Shown here piece by piece: positions 27,706-37,859 of a DNA stretch of 64,000 nucleotides (position 1 is the stretch's first letter; each line of letters starts with the position of its first letter). The position numbers and the translations under genes were made by a program. The DNA comes from Membranihabitans marinus (GTDB lineage Bacteria > Bacteroidota > Bacteroidia > Chitinophagales > Saprospiraceae): the NCBI RefSeq assembly GCF_019802045.1, contig NZ_JAHVHU010000018.1, positions 29,077 to 93,076 on the forward strand. The letters run 5' to 3'. Under the pieces are notes generated by a model that was given only the letters and a program-made list of their open reading frames with translations, ran no database searches and was not told the origin of the DNA.

Positions 27706-28638
27706 TTATTGTATTAGGCCTCGCCCTGTCTTTCGGACTACATCGGAAGCCACTAAATCTTTGAGTAAGGCATCAAGAATGCCATTTAAAAAATCTTTAC
27801 TTTTATCGGTACTGTACATTTTTGCAATGTCCACGTATTCATTGATCGTAACCTTGGTCGGAATCGACGGAAATTTTAGAAACTCCGATAGGGCCATCTT
27901 GATCAGAACACGATCTACGGTAGCAATACGCTCTATCTCCCAATTCTGCAGAAAGGGAATCAGCTGTTTATCGTAGTCTTCAAAATGTTCCACGATGTCT
28001 TCCAACAGGGTCTGACCAAACTCTTCCACCGTTTCATAATCGGGCTTATATTGCTTTAACAATTCTTCATCATCGACGATTCCTTTAATCAATCGCTTCA
28101 AAAATCCCTTGACCAGCGAATCATCATCGATCCAGTTGGGGTACGCATCGTAGACCAGTTCAATATACAGGTAATGACTGCACAAGAATTTCCACAATTC
28201 CAGCACGATCGTAATATGGTCTTCCACCTGGGGATCTTTGATATCCAGATAATTCAGATATTCCGGGGTTTTGGAGAATTCGAGATATATCTTTTTGGCT
28301 TGGGTCGCATCGAGGTATTGGTTGAATGAGTCCTTATTATAATCCCGATAGGTCGCATTCGCCTCAAGAGCTGAAATTACAGGATTCTCATACAACATTG
28401 GTCGAAATGCCCGGTCATTCTCAGTAGGGAGGTGTTTGCCTTTCCGCCAATTTTTGTCATTGACTGACATTGCACATATCTGTATGATATTGCGCGTGTT
28501 AAAAATCAAAAGCTCATAAGAAGTTGCAACGTGTTGTTTGTAGTTCCGGACCACATTTCGCTCGCTTAGTTCCTTATCCTGAAACCAGCTGTATACGGAC
28601 TGCATGACTTTTATACGAATGTTTCGTCTGCTTAGCAT
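27706..28638 (-). CDS. nusB: transcription antitermination factor NusB, long Bacteroidota form
   Basis: A 310-residue protein. The start at 28638 gives [18 protein letters not shown], the normal NusB N-terminus; an upstream ATG adds 12 unlikely residues. The C-terminal part carries the NusB fold end: [44 protein letters not shown] and [10 protein letters not shown]. The central insertion doubles the size compared with E. coli NusB (139 residues), as is typical in this phylum. It acts with NusE/S10 on rRNA leader boxA. The start is 1 bp from the stop of the upstream gene. Confidence 0.92.
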   Translation of the reverse strand: MLSRRNIRIKVMQSVYSWFQDKELSERNVVRNYKQHVATSYELLIFNTRNIIQICAMSVNDKNWRKGKHLPTENDRAFRPMLYENPVISALEANATYRDYNKDSFNQYLDATQAKKIYLEFSKTPEYLNYLDIKDPQVEDHITIVLELWKFLCSHYLYIELVYDAYPNWIDDDSLVKGFLKRLIKGIVDDEELLKQYKPDYETVEEFGQTLLEDIVEHFEDYDKQLIPFLQNWEIERIATVDRVLIKMALSEFLKFPSIPTKVTINEYVDIAKMYSTDKSKDFLNGILDALLKDLVASDVVRKTGRGLIQ

Positions 28639-28639
28639 A

Positions 28640-30109
28640 TCATTGTTGTTTTTGGATGGTTTGACGCAGATCATCGATTGTGAAACTATTGAAGTGCCAT
28701 TTTTCGAGAATCACTCCATTGCGTACCAACAAAAAACCAGGATTGGAACGAATGATCGTTTTAAGTAATATTTCATCAGCTGTGCCCATGTACAGTTCGC
28801 CCCCGACCGCTTCGTTAAGATCGAGAACAGCCTGTTGTCCTGCTCCACCTATGGCCACATAGGTCTTATAGCCCAGTTCATTCATCAACTTTTCTGCAGG
28901 AAGTACTTTTTGTTTATAGCGTTCCAGAACATCCCGCGACCACACATATTTTTCGTATTCACGTTCGGCCGGAATCTGGCTCACAATCGTCCGGGTACCG
29001 GTGTCCGTCTCCATAAATACGGTATCCGTGCGTACCAATGTTTCTATTTTTGTTTCCGTCCCAGAGGGGCTCAAAACAGGCGAAATCACCCATAAATTGA
29101 AATTGGAATCCTGAAGCATCTCATAAGCCATGTCCGAATTATCGACCCCGGTGATGATAAAATCAGACACTTTCGTCGGCTCGATGGTCGGTTCAGTTTT
29201 GATCTGATCATATTCCCATTCAGATTTGGGGTACTTTTTAAAGTCTTTGAGGAACTCATCCATGGTGACCTCTTTCGTCTCCCCCGTGATGGTATTTGTA
29301 AGTTTGTACCCGAGCACTTCAATCTCACTCATCGCCTGCTCTTCCAATTCCTTTGTAGTACGAACATCAGTGCCTTCTTTGAAAGGACGGAAATCAAACA
29401 AAGGCAATATGGCCGTACTGCTGTAATAGGTAAACACCAGCATAAGTAATGTAAAAACAGATGTGGCCAGCAATCGCACATTTGGCGTCCACCACTGATA
29501 CATGCGGCGATGAAAAACAACAAAAACAATGGCTGGAATAAGAAGAAAAATATCTTTCAAAAAAGAAGTCAACGGACTGAGTTTTAAGAAATCACCAAAA
29601 CAGCCGCAATCCGACACTTCCATCTGGCCTTCCACCCAGGGGCCCCACTTGGAAAACTCAAAAAATGTAGCTTCAGGCGGAACATATCCAGTCAGATAAG
29701 TAAAGCCTGTCAATACCGTAAAAAATGCCACGAGCAACAGAAAAACCCAGGAAATCAGCTTATTTCTCGCACCGATCAGGAGCATAAAACCCACGACCAA
29801 TTCCAACACAATGACTAAAACCGAAACCGCTACGCCGTGATGTGCCAACAAATCCCACAGTCCGTCCAAAAACTGAAAGGGTGTTCCCGCCAGATGTTTA
29901 GAGAAAGCATGAAAGTAGTCTGTCATCTTATACGAGGTCCCCAAAGGATCGATAGCCTTCACAAAACCGGAAATAAGGAAAAACACACCACTAAATGACT
30001 GGAGAAACGAAAGTGCCCAATACCGTGTTCTGTGGAATACCAAACCATTGAGTAGGGTGATGAATAACGCAATGGCCGTGATAATGATCAATAATACTGA
30101 TAGTGTCAT
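28640..30109 (-). CDS. DoxX/MauE-like membrane protein with C-terminal thioredoxin-like part (BT_3928 type)
   Basis: A 489-residue protein of a family conserved in Bacteroidota directly upstream of nusB. Residues 1-235 hold about six to seven membrane spans of the DoxX/MauE kind with a CGCFG motif (VSDCGCFGDFLKL, about residue 170) suited to thiol exchange. The C-terminal half is outside the membrane; the segment GFLLVRNGVILEKWHF near the end looks like the last strands of a thioredoxin fold, without a CxxC I can see. A redox role in the envelope is inferred. First gene of the five-gene operon. Confidence 0.85.
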   Translation of the reverse strand: MTLSVLLIIITAIALFITLLNGLVFHRTRYWALSFLQSFSGVFFLISGFVKAIDPLGTSYKMTDYFHAFSKHLAGTPFQFLDGLWDLLAHHGVAVSVLVIVLELVVGFMLLIGARNKLISWVFLLLVAFFTVLTGFTYLTGYVPPEATFFEFSKWGPWVEGQMEVSDCGCFGDFLKLSPLTSFLKDIFLLIPAIVFVVFHRRMYQWWTPNVRLLATSVFTLLMLVFTYYSSTAILPLFDFRPFKEGTDVRTTKELEEQAMSEIEVLGYKLTNTITGETKEVTMDEFLKDFKKYPKSEWEYDQIKTEPTIEPTKVSDFIITGVDNSDMAYEMLQDSNFNLWVISPVLSPSGTETKIETLVRTDTVFMETDTGTRTIVSQIPAEREYEKYVWSRDVLERYKQKVLPAEKLMNELGYKTYVAIGGAGQQAVLDLNEAVGGELYMGTADEILLKTIIRSNPGFLLVRNGVILEKWHFNSFTIDDLRQTIQKQQ

Positions 30110-30149
30110 ATGTTAAAATACGCGTTCGTATGTAAGGTCAAAATGACGC

Positions 30150-30169
30150 ATACCCGAAATTTCGGGTAT
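30150..30169. promoter_or_regulatory. 20-bp perfect palindrome in the operon leader
   Basis: ATACCCGAAATTTCGGGTAT reads identically on both strands. It starts 10 bp downstream of the -7 box of the minus-strand operon, so it lies in the 5' leader or over the transcription start. It could be an operator, or a member of the dispersed CCCGAAATTTCGGG palindromes of these genomes. Confidence 0.5.
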
Positions 30170-30178
30170 AATTAAAGT

Positions 30179-30187
30179 GCAAAGATA
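30179..30187 (-). promoter_or_regulatory. -7 box of the DoxX-like/nusB/guaA operon
   Basis: On the minus strand the sequence is TATCTTTGC, an exact match to TAnnTTTGC, 70 bp before the ATG of the DoxX-like gene. A convincing -33 element was not found. Confidence 0.6.
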
Positions 30188-30302
30188 ACTTTTGTATCCA
30201 TAGTATAGCGGTATGAACATGATTTTTTTGTGGAACCTTATTCCTTGGCTATTATCAGCAATATTCCTATTTTCCCGCTCATAAAAATGCTGTACAACAC
30301 AC

Positions 30303-30989
30303 ATGGCTGATCAAGAATTCTCCTATCGTACTCTTCAGGGTGGCAGCGAGTCCCTCGTGAAGGACAAAGGGTCAAAGTTCCTGGGGTACGCCCGGTCTGT
30401 AGTCTCCGAACAAGAGGCCGACGATTTTCTCACAGAAATCAGATCGATCCACCCCAAAGCACGCCACCATTGTTATGCGTGGCGGATCATGTCGAAGGCA
30501 GACTCGTCACCTTCGGAACCTGTCGAATGGTCCAACGATGACGGAGAACCATCCGGTACGGCCGGTCGGCCCATTCTCGGTCAGCTGATCAAAGCAGATG
30601 TGACCAATGCCATGATCATCGTAGTCCGCTATTTCGGGGGCACCCTGCTCGGCACTTCCGGGTTAATCCAGGCCTATAAAGCCTGTGCTGAAGCAGTGCT
30701 AGAAAATGCTCAGATTATACGAATCATCGAGAAGGAGACCTGGCAGATCGAGTTGGATTTTGGAATCGTCCATCTGCTGGAAGAATGGGCGCCCAAAACC
30801 GGGTTTGAAATACTGGAGCGGGAACACCACAGCGTGCGAATGGTGTATACGATGGAAATCGAAAAAAGGAAATCAGATGCCGGACGGAAGGAGTTAATCG
30901 CTAAGCTGCTGGATGTATACCCGGCAGAAGTAAATATGGAGAAACTGCAATATGAGACTTTTCAGTTGAGACTTTATTCTTCAAACTGA
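30303..30989 (+). CDS. yigZ: YigZ/IMPACT family protein
   Basis: A 228-residue member of the YigZ/IMPACT family. The family core is visible: SKFLGYARSVVSEQEADDF, HPKARHHCYAWRI, NDDGEPSGTAGRPILGQL and VVRYFGGTLLGTSGLIQAY. The last 80 residues form the ferredoxin-like YigZ C-terminal domain. IMPACT proteins bind ribosome-associated factors in eukaryotes; the bacterial role is unsettled. Divergent from the nusB/guaA operon, single gene. Confidence 0.92.
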   Translation: MADQEFSYRTLQGGSESLVKDKGSKFLGYARSVVSEQEADDFLTEIRSIHPKARHHCYAWRIMSKADSSPSEPVEWSNDDGEPSGTAGRPILGQLIKADVTNAMIIVVRYFGGTLLGTSGLIQAYKACAEAVLENAQIIRIIEKETWQIELDFGIVHLLEEWAPKTGFEILEREHHSVRMVYTMEIEKRKSDAGRKELIAKLLDVYPAEVNMEKLQYETFQLRLYSSN

Positions 30990-31748
30990 CAACCCCTGAT
31001 TAGCTCAATTTTTCAGGTATTTGATAATTCACAAAAATATATTCTAGTGCGGCAAGAACAAAGTTCATAAGGCTATTTTTAGATTTTATTCTTGTGTATG
31101 CAAAATACTGTCCTGAAAGGACAGCGGTGATTTAGCGATGGGTGCAACCCATCGTAAATTGCATAATAAATTGAGTCCTGTAAGGACGATGCATAAATCA
31201 TCGCCCTTTCAGGGCTCAATACTATATGCAAAACCAACCGATGGGCTTTACCCATCGCTGTAGCATCATCGTCCTTTCAGGACTTTTTATAATAATAATT
31301 CTTAAGAATTCATGGCTGTTATTAACCATACGAACTTCGTTCCGCTTGCACTAGTGCCTCAAAATCTTAATAGCTATAGTTATATTTCCTCTCGGCTGAG
31401 CCGAAAATGATTTTCGCAGAAATACTTTCTGACCACGCCGTCGGCTTAATGATATCTGCGTTAATCTGATCTGCAGGAAACAGTGATAACTTTAGGTCGG
31501 ACAGAGTCTGCGCCGCCTAACCCGCTTTATTCACCACGTCAATCTATCATTACACATAACATGCAGTGTATCAATTCCATAACCCCCAAAATTGGGCATA
31601 TTACCTAGCCCAATCTTGGGTGACGTTTGACTTTTGCGGGCTAACGGGTGCGATTCCGCCACCCCATCCCTTGTGATTCTGGATAATCCAGGTCAGGAAT
31701 TAAAACCTCCCCCCAAACACAGAATCCAGGTACACCTCACTCAACCAG
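30990..31748. repeat. composite hairpin cluster and long inverted repeat in a 759-bp gene-free spacer
   Basis: Six triplet- or pentaloop hairpins lie in 176 bp: CTGTCCT-GAA-AGGACAG (31108-31124), CGATGGGT-GCA-ACCCATCG (31136-31154), GTCCT-GTA-AGGAC (31175-31187), GCCCT-TTC-AGGGC (31203-31215), CGATGGG-CTTTA-CCCATCG (31239-31257) and GTCCT-TTC-AGGAC (31271-31283). The order is nearly symmetric, so the whole cluster is itself a large imperfect palindrome. A further arm pair CCCAAAATTGGGC / GCCCAATCTTGGG lies at 31585-31620. This resembles a BIME-like REP cluster. No gene recognised. Confidence 0.75.
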
Positions 31749-32477
31749 CTAATAAGAAATCACCCCCTGGCAACCAATCCGGTGAATCGTGGCCGTCAAC
31801 ACCTGGTGATACAAGATCTCACCATCATTATAACTCCTGTAAATGATATCATAGAGATTATTCGTTTCCAGGTGCTTTGGCACAGAACCAAAGTTTAGGA
31901 TCTTTTGTAGATCCTTATCATAGAACACCACATTTTGATTAGCTTCATTATATTTTGATGGGGTATTTTTCGCACTGAATACGATATAATCACCCACTCC
32001 CAACATCCCGGAATACGAATTATTGATGAAGACGGTTTTCAGATATTTTCCCCTCACATCATAGATATGAATGCTCTTATTCCGGTGATCCGGGAAATAT
32101 ATCTTGTCATCAAGAATGGTAAAATCACCAGTCGCGAATATACTGCCTGGTTCTTTTTCTCCGCTGTCCTTGTGCCACAAATATTTCCCTTCCCGGTCAA
32201 AAAGCATGAATTTCTTATTTGGATATTCATTCAACACCCCGATATAATCATCAAACAGTTTTGTTTTGTGCCATCCATCGACCAGCGCATCTATATTGGT
32301 TTCCAGAGGGATAAAGTGAAGATTTTTATAAAGATCCGGTGCCAGGATAACCGCAGCATCTTTGGGATCGATCGATATCATAGCTTCCTATTCTGCGTTG
32401 GGGAGGGATGAATGATGGTCATCCCTGCAAGACAGTACCATTAAAATCAAAACCATCGAATAACAGCTAATTTTCAT
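31749..32477 (-). pseudogene. six-bladed beta-propeller lipoprotein, interrupted and shortened
   Basis: From ATG at 32477 the frame gives a lipoprotein signal (MKISCYSMVLILMVLSCRDD, cysteine at 17), then an in-frame TAG at 32388-32390, then an open run of 210 residues starting at Met 32381. That run has the propeller features of the DUF4934/6-bladed family: NLHFIPLETN, LFDREGKYLWHKD, ILDDKIYFPDHRNKSIHIYD and IIYRSYNDGEILYHQ. Family members are about 370-400 residues, so the 3' part also seems lost. Translation from the internal Met would give a protein without export signal. Confidence 0.7.
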
Positions 32478-32601
32478 GTTACATTTTCATTTTGTATTTC
32501 AAGGATTTGTTCTATGAAAATTTTAATATAATTGGCGGATCCACTAAATATACTCAAAATAAAGCAATCGTGTTTTCAACTTTTTGCATTATATGTAGGA
32601 T

Positions 32602-32908
32602 ATGGTCACCAACGACATACTTTGGAAGGGTATAATCGAAATGAACTTATGGTACGAGAAAGAAGTTATGAATATATTACCAGATCATACAACCATGGGA
32701 ATAGAAGAACAAATCTTACAATTAGCTGAAGAAAAAGGCCTGGAAAAAAGCCTTGAAAAAGGGACGTGTGGAAACAGAGAAAGAACTAAAAACTACAACC
32801 ACTCGCATCATGCTACGTGAAGGATTAGGAATTCCTTTAATTTGTAAAATGCTTGACGTACCAAAGAAATTCGTACTTACTATACAAAAGGATATGGAGT
32901 CCAGGTGA
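32602..32908 (+). pseudogene. C-terminal fragment of an Rpn/PD-(D/E)XK transposase-like nuclease, frameshifted
   Basis: Frame one gives EEQILQLAEEKGLEKSLEKG; after a GGG at 32761-32763 the sense continues one base on as GRVETEKELKTTTTRIMLR, EGLGIPLICKMLDVPKK and FVLTIQKDMESR to TGA at 32906-32908. The repeated EKG tail and the IAKxLGLS-like last helix are typical of the C-terminus of Rpn-family (PDDEXK_2) proteins. The nuclease domain is missing, and one extra G breaks the remainder. Confidence 0.65.
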
Positions 32909-32912
32909 AATG

Positions 32913-32968
32913 GTTATTGGGTTATTGTGTTATTGAGTTATTGAGTTATTGAGTTATTGAGTTATTGA
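32913..32968. repeat. 8-bp tandem repeat GTTATTGA, seven units
   Basis: Seven contiguous copies: GTTATTGG, GTTATTGT, then five exact GTTATTGA. Degenerate ATAAC/GTAAC words follow up to about 33070, partly the complement of the unit. It fills the spacer between the Rpn relic and the converging msrB gene. Confidence 0.85.
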
Positions 32969-33076
32969 GTGAATAACTTTGTAACGGATAACGAAACGAA
33001 TAGCTTAGTAACTGATAACCAAATCACGGGATATCTGTACAACAAATAACTTAATAACCAGTAACGAATAACTGCG

Positions 33077-33586
33077 TCACGGCTTCTCCGCTTCAAACCC
33101 CAACGCCGCAGAATTCAGACAATAACGGAGTCCGGTCGGTTCTGGCCCGTCATTGAACACATGCCCCAAGTGACCATCACATCGCGCACACAGCACTTCA
33201 ATGCGCTTCACACCCAAAGAATTGTCTTCTTTTTCCAGGACATATCCCGGTTTAATCGGCTGGTAAAAGCTCGGCCATCCAGTGCCCGATTTGAACTTGG
33301 TCTCCGAACTAAACAAAGGAAGTTCACAGGCGCCACATACATACGTCCCTTCTTCTTTATTCTTTAGGAGCTTTCCGGTAAATGCCCGCTCCGTTCCCGC
33401 TTCACGCATGACAAAATAAGTCATTTCAGGGAGCTCCTTTTTCCATTCATCATCCGTCTTTTCAATCTTTTCAATATCAGCCGCTTTTTCATTGAGGAAC
33501 TCTGATTGTCCGGAAGATGGATTGCAGCTCATTAGCCCTACTATACTCATTAGGACCACGAAAAAATATGGGTTATTACGATTCAT
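33077..33586 (-). CDS. msrB: peptide methionine-(R)-S-oxide reductase, lipoprotein form
   Basis: A 169-residue MsrB that reduces methionine R-sulfoxide in proteins. It has a lipoprotein signal ([16 protein letters not shown], cysteine at 21), so it acts in the envelope. Zinc ligands are the pairs in [14 protein letters not shown] and [14 protein letters not shown]; the catalytic cysteine is in [11 protein letters not shown], and the substrate pocket is [15 protein letters not shown]. It follows the membrane-protein gene by 1 bp on the minus strand. Confidence 0.95.
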   Translation of the reverse strand: MNRNNPYFFVVLMSIVGLMSCNPSSGQSEFLNEKAADIEKIEKTDDEWKKELPEMTYFVMREAGTERAFTGKLLKNKEEGTYVCGACELPLFSSETKFKSGTGWPSFYQPIKPGYVLEKEDNSLGVKRIEVLCARCDGHLGHVFNDGPEPTGLRYCLNSAALGFEAEKP

Positions 33587-33587
33587 A

Positions 33588-34019
33588 TTATTTATTTAAA
33601 AAGTCCTCGTCTTTTTTCCTCGACCAATTCTCTACCTGTTTGATCAGGGAAGCCACGGAAATAAAAACCAAAAAGGCTATAATCACAAACAAAAACACAT
33701 TGCGATAGGTTTCCAGATCAAAAATATTTTCGCCACTGATCCAAGTAGCTAACAGGACGCCTATGATCACGAGGCCCGCAAACGCCATCAACGTCTTGTT
33801 ATAGTATTTTCCGGTGTTCTTTGCATACAGCAGATTGATCGTAGAGAATATGGAGAACACCATACCGGCCGCCATCATATACACCCAAATATTCAGCAAA
33901 TCCATTGTTTCACCGGCCATCAAAACATAAAGATAGTGGAGAACGAATATGACCAGAAAAACCAGCAGCAAACCGGCAGCCATATAAAATGGATTCTTAA
34001 ACTTGGCGGTCTCTATCAT
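33588..34019 (-). CDS. four-span membrane protein of unknown function
   Basis: A 143-residue protein with four clear hydrophobic spans ([69 protein letters not shown]) and a charged end ([13 protein letters not shown]). It overlaps the 3' end of rimO by 4 bp and sits 1 bp before msrB, so the three are co-transcribed. Not recognised as a named family. Confidence 0.75.
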   Translation of the reverse strand: MIETAKFKNPFYMAAGLLLVFLVIFVLHYLYVLMAGETMDLLNIWVYMMAAGMVFSIFSTINLLYAKNTGKYYNKTLMAFAGLVIIGVLLATWISGENIFDLETYRNVFLFVIIAFLVFISVASLIKQVENWSRKKDEDFLNK

Positions 34020-35323
34020 GATATTGGTTTACCAAAAAGATCATATTCCAGGGCATCGTATATTTTTACATCCACAAAATCACCAATGCGGACGAATGAT
34101 TCAGCAGGTATGAGAATTTCATTATCCACTTCCGGTGAGTCAAATTCAGAACGACCATAAAAATACTCCCCTTCTTTCCGGTCCACCAACACGCGCATGC
34201 GCGCTCCGATGCGTTGATGATTTTTCTTCAAGGAAATATTTCGTTGAATCTCCATTAATCGGTTGACTCTGTCCGTCTTCACTTCTTCCGGTACATCATC
34301 TTCAAAATCGTGGGCTGCGGTGTCCTCTTCATGACTGTATGCAAATACTCCGAGTCGATCAAATTCTTGCTCTTTCACAAAATCGACCAATTCCTCAAAA
34401 TCCGACTCCGTTTCTCCCGGAAAGCCAACCAACATTGTCGTCCGCACAGCAATACCCGGAACCGCCGATCGAATAGTTTGAAGCAACGCTTCGGTCTCTT
34501 CCCGAGTGATCTGTCGACGCATCCGTTTTAGGACCGCGTTAGCAGCATGCTGCAAAGGGATATCGAGATAATTGCAGACTTTGGGTTGTTCGCGCATCAC
34601 GTCAAGAATCTCAAGTGGAAACTTGGTCGGGTAAGCGTAATGCAGCCGGATCCAATCGATGCCTTCCACTTCTGACAAAGCGGTCAATAATTCCGGCAGG
34701 GCTCTTTTCTTATAAATATCCAGCCCATAGTAGGTTAATTCCTGAGCGATCAACACCAATTCACGAACTCCGCGGCGCGCAAAGTGACGGGCCTGATCTA
34801 CCAGACGTTCGATGGGTTGGGAAACATGTTTGCCCCGCATTAGTGGTATTGCACAAAACGCACAGGTACGGTTGCACCCTTCTGAGATTTTTAGATACGC
34901 GTAGTGATCCACCGTAGTGAGAAAACGATCGCCAATCAGATCATGCCGGTAATCCGTTTCAAACTTCTGCAAGAGTGCTGGTAACTCCATCGTACCAAAC
35001 CAGGCATCCACGTCTGGAATTTCTCTTTTCAGATCCTCCTTATACCGTTGACTCAAGCAACCGGTCACATACACTTTTTCGACTTGGCCTTTCTGTTTCC
35101 GGTCTACATAATCCAAGATAGTGTTCACAGACTCCTCTTTCGCCAAATCGATGAAACCACAGGTATTAATGATGGCCACATCACAGTCATCAGTCCCTTC
35201 ATGAACCGCTTCTATCTCATTCGCTTGAAGCTGGGTCATAATATTCTCAGAATCAACCAGATTCTTGGAACATCCCAGGGTGATGACCTTTACTTTTTGC
35301 TCGTGAATTCCTTTTGTTCTCAC
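34016..35323 (-). CDS. rimO: ribosomal protein S12 methylthiotransferase RimO
   Basis: A 435-residue radical-SAM methylthiotransferase for S12. The N-terminal MTTase domain has LGCSKNLVDSENIM, NTCGFIDLAKEES and VTGCLSQRY, giving the three cysteines of the auxiliary cluster. The radical SAM triad is SEGCNRTCAFCAIP, followed by ELTYYGLDIY and DIPLQHAANAVLKRM. The TRAM domain is at the end (MRVLVDRKEGEYFYGRSE). LGCSKNLVDSE and AQELTYYG separate RimO from MiaB. Confidence 0.95.
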   Translation of the reverse strand: MRTKGIHEQKVKVITLGCSKNLVDSENIMTQLQANEIEAVHEGTDDCDVAIINTCGFIDLAKEESVNTILDYVDRKQKGQVEKVYVTGCLSQRYKEDLKREIPDVDAWFGTMELPALLQKFETDYRHDLIGDRFLTTVDHYAYLKISEGCNRTCAFCAIPLMRGKHVSQPIERLVDQARHFARRGVRELVLIAQELTYYGLDIYKKRALPELLTALSEVEGIDWIRLHYAYPTKFPLEILDVMREQPKVCNYLDIPLQHAANAVLKRMRRQITREETEALLQTIRSAVPGIAVRTTMLVGFPGETESDFEELVDFVKEQEFDRLGVFAYSHEEDTAAHDFEDDVPEEVKTDRVNRLMEIQRNISLKKNHQRIGARMRVLVDRKEGEYFYGRSEFDSPEVDNEILIPAESFVRIGDFVDVKIYDALEYDLFGKPIS

Positions 35324-35387
35324 AATATTCCGCCTTTATAAACTTGAAAGGACAAATTTGGCGTTTTGTTTAGTAAATGAGCATAAA

Positions 35388-35975
35388 GTGAATCGATTTT
35401 TTCTATTAATTCTTTTTATAGGGGGACTATTTTCCCCGGGATCAGCCCAGATTAGCCTGCAATCAACCTATCATTCGGGATTAAACCAGGAGGCTGCGTG
35501 GCCGGTCTCCAATCAACTGAATGCATCGGTCCATTACTGGACCCGTTTAAAACGGTACAGGCTGGAATTTTTGCCAGGTATACTTTTCCAAAATTTAAGC
35601 AATGAAGAACGTACCGATTACCAGAACCTGGGCATCACTGTTCCGGTATCGATATACCCACTGGACTTTGTCAATGACTGTGACTGCCCCACGTTTTCGA
35701 AAAATTCTTTTTGGTTTCAGAAAGGTTTTTTTATCCGGTTGACGCCCTCGTGGAGTGCAAATATTAATGCTGAATCGCCCGAAGCTTATGATCAGTTGTT
35801 CGGAATCGGCATATCTTTGGGGGTGGATTTTGGATGGTCGGATCTTTTGACAATTACGCCTCAAATTGGATATGATCAGATCCACTCCATATCCGAGGCA
35901 TCTGGTCGTGGCGGGTACTTACATGCAGGAATAGCTTTTTTATTCCGGCATGATTATCGCAACAGATACCGATAA
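35388..35975 (+). CDS. secreted outer-membrane beta-barrel-like protein
   Basis: A signal peptide NRFFLLILFIGGLFSPGSAQ is followed by about 175 residues of alternating strands with aromatic girdles ([46 protein letters not shown]), as in small outer-membrane barrels. No ATG fits; a GTG at 35388 gives the cleanest signal peptide, while a TTG at 35358 would add ten residues. The frame lies head to head with rimO, with an ACAAATTTGGC promoter-like element near 35352-35362 that would favour the later start. Function unknown. Confidence 0.65.
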   Translation: MNRFFLLILFIGGLFSPGSAQISLQSTYHSGLNQEAAWPVSNQLNASVHYWTRLKRYRLEFLPGILFQNLSNEERTDYQNLGITVPVSIYPLDFVNDCDCPTFSKNSFWFQKGFFIRLTPSWSANINAESPEAYDQLFGIGISLGVDFGWSDLLTITPQIGYDQIHSISEASGRGGYLHAGIAFLFRHDYRNRYR

Positions 35976-36133
35976 ATCCGTCATTTAATGAGAATATTAA
36001 CACCTGCAACATCCTAAAGAATGTAATCCACAAAATTACATACCATTGATTGTGTGCACCTTACAGCATATCCATAGGGATAGAACGTTGTAAGCCAATC
36101 TCAATTAAATGGCCACAAAAACAGAGTTCTTCT

Positions 36134-36141
36134 TATCTTCG
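36134..36141 (+). promoter_or_regulatory. candidate -7 box of the ilv operon
   Basis: TATCTTCG matches TAnnTTTG with one change and is 24 bp before the ilvD start. A small ATGTAAT/ATTACAT hairpin lies upstream at 36021-36041. No attenuation leader or T-box was found. Confidence 0.4.
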
Positions 36142-36164
36142 TATAGAAAGAATAAAACACAGAA

Positions 36165-37847
36165 ATGAGTAAAGATTTAAACAAATATAGCCGACGGTTA
36201 ACCAAAGATCCTACACAGCCTGCTGCACAGGCGATGCTTCATGCGGTAGGCCTTGATAATGAAGACTTTGATAAAGCACAAGTCGGTATTGTCAGTACTG
36301 GTTGGGAAGGCAACCCCTGCAATATGCATCTGAATGACCTTGCCAAAGAAATCAAAAAAGGGGTTCAAGCCGAAGATCTGATCGGACTGATTTTTCATAC
36401 GATAGGGGTCAGTGACGGAATATCCATGGGAACAGATGGGATGCGGTTTTCGCTGCCCAGTCGTGAAATCATCGCTGACTCCATTGAAACAGTATGTTCA
36501 GCGCAGTATTATGATGCGCTCATCACAGTGGTGGGCTGTGATAAAAACATGCCTGGCGCCATGATGGGGATGACCCGACTGGACCGCCCATCGATCATGG
36601 TATACGGGGGAACCATTGCCCCGGGGATATTGGGTGGTAAAAAACTGGATGTTGTTTCCGTTTTTGAAGCTCTGGGTCAATTCAGCGCAGGAAACATCAC
36701 CGAAAAAGAATATTTCGAGGTCATAGAAAATGCTATTCCAGGACCGGGTGCATGTGGTGGAATGTACACCGCAAACACCATGGCATCAGCAATAGAAATG
36801 CTGGGGCTCAGCCTGACTTATAACTCATCCATTCCGGCGAACAGTCCGGATAAAATGAAGGAAATGGCCCGTGTCGGAAAAGCCATCCGAATCGCACTGG
36901 AAAAAGATCTGAAGCCCTCTGACATTCTGACCAAAACTTCATTTGAGAATGCCATTGCATTGGTGACCGTGTTGGGTGGATCTACCAATGCTGTGTTGCA
37001 CTTGCTGGCCATGGCTAAAACGGCAGGTATCGATTTGACACTGGAAGACTTCCAACGAGTCAGTGATCGCACGCCCTTGTTGGCAGATCTCAAACCCAGC
37101 GGCGTGTACGTCATGGAAGACCTCTATAAGATAGGCGGAGTACCAGGTGTGATGAAAATGATGCTAAAAGAAGATATGATCGATGGGAATTGTCTCACGG
37201 TCACAGGGAAGACAGTTGGCGAAGTGCTGGAAGAAGTAGAAGGAATGGAAGAAGGCCAGGAAGTAATACATTCTATCACACATCCGGTAAAGAATACCGG
37301 GCACCTTCAAATACTTTATGGTAACTTAGCAACAGAAGGTGCGGTATCGAAAATTACGGGGAAAGAAGGAACCCGGTTCCGGGGTCCGGCCAAAGTTTAT
37401 GACTCTGAGAAAGAAGCAAACAAAGCCATCATTGACCAGGAAATAGTAGCCGGGGATGTGGTCGTAATCCGGTATTGTGGTCCGAAAGGAGGACCGGGAA
37501 TGCCGGAAATGCTCAAGCCGACCTCAGCCATCATGGGCGAAGGTCTGGGAGACAAGGTTGCTCTGATTACGGATGGACGTTTTTCCGGAGGAACCCATGG
37601 CTATGTTGTAGGGCACATTACCCCGGAAGCACAAATAGGAGGCACCATCGGATTGCTTCAAAACGGAGATATTATTGAGATTAATGCCGAGAAAAATATC
37701 ATCCAGGTTGAATTGACCGAGGAAGAACTGAATAAGAGACGTGAAAATTGGACCGCACCACCCTTGCGTGCAAAGAACGGGTACTTAAAAAAATATGCTA
37801 CCTTGGTTTCTACAGCCAGTGAAGGGTGCGTAACTGATCAAGCTTAA
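36165..37847 (+). CDS. ilvD: dihydroxy-acid dehydratase
   Basis: A 560-residue Fe-S dehydratase, third step of valine/isoleucine synthesis. Cluster cysteines are in [24 protein letters not shown] and [15 protein letters not shown]. The C-terminal half has [15 protein letters not shown] and [18 protein letters not shown], family signatures. First gene of a five-gene operon; ilvB follows by 12 bp. Having ilvD first rather than ilvB is common in Bacteroidota. Confidence 0.97.
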   Translation: MSKDLNKYSRRLTKDPTQPAAQAMLHAVGLDNEDFDKAQVGIVSTGWEGNPCNMHLNDLAKEIKKGVQAEDLIGLIFHTIGVSDGISMGTDGMRFSLPSREIIADSIETVCSAQYYDALITVVGCDKNMPGAMMGMTRLDRPSIMVYGGTIAPGILGGKKLDVVSVFEALGQFSAGNITEKEYFEVIENAIPGPGACGGMYTANTMASAIEMLGLSLTYNSSIPANSPDKMKEMARVGKAIRIALEKDLKPSDILTKTSFENAIALVTVLGGSTNAVLHLLAMAKTAGIDLTLEDFQRVSDRTPLLADLKPSGVYVMEDLYKIGGVPGVMKMMLKEDMIDGNCLTVTGKTVGEVLEEVEGMEEGQEVIHSITHPVKNTGHLQILYGNLATEGAVSKITGKEGTRFRGPAKVYDSEKEANKAIIDQEIVAGDVVVIRYCGPKGGPGMPEMLKPTSAIMGEGLGDKVALITDGRFSGGTHGYVVGHITPEAQIGGTIGLLQNGDIIEINAEKNIIQVELTEEELNKRRENWTAPPLRAKNGYLKKYATLVSTASEGCVTDQA

Positions 37848-37859
37848 AAAACTGATGAC

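Noticed and set aside
35988..36017. Short frame MRILTPATS upstream of ilvD as an attenuation leader peptide
   Set aside because: The best promoter box lies downstream of it, the frame has too few Ile/Val/Leu codons, and no antiterminator/terminator pair follows.
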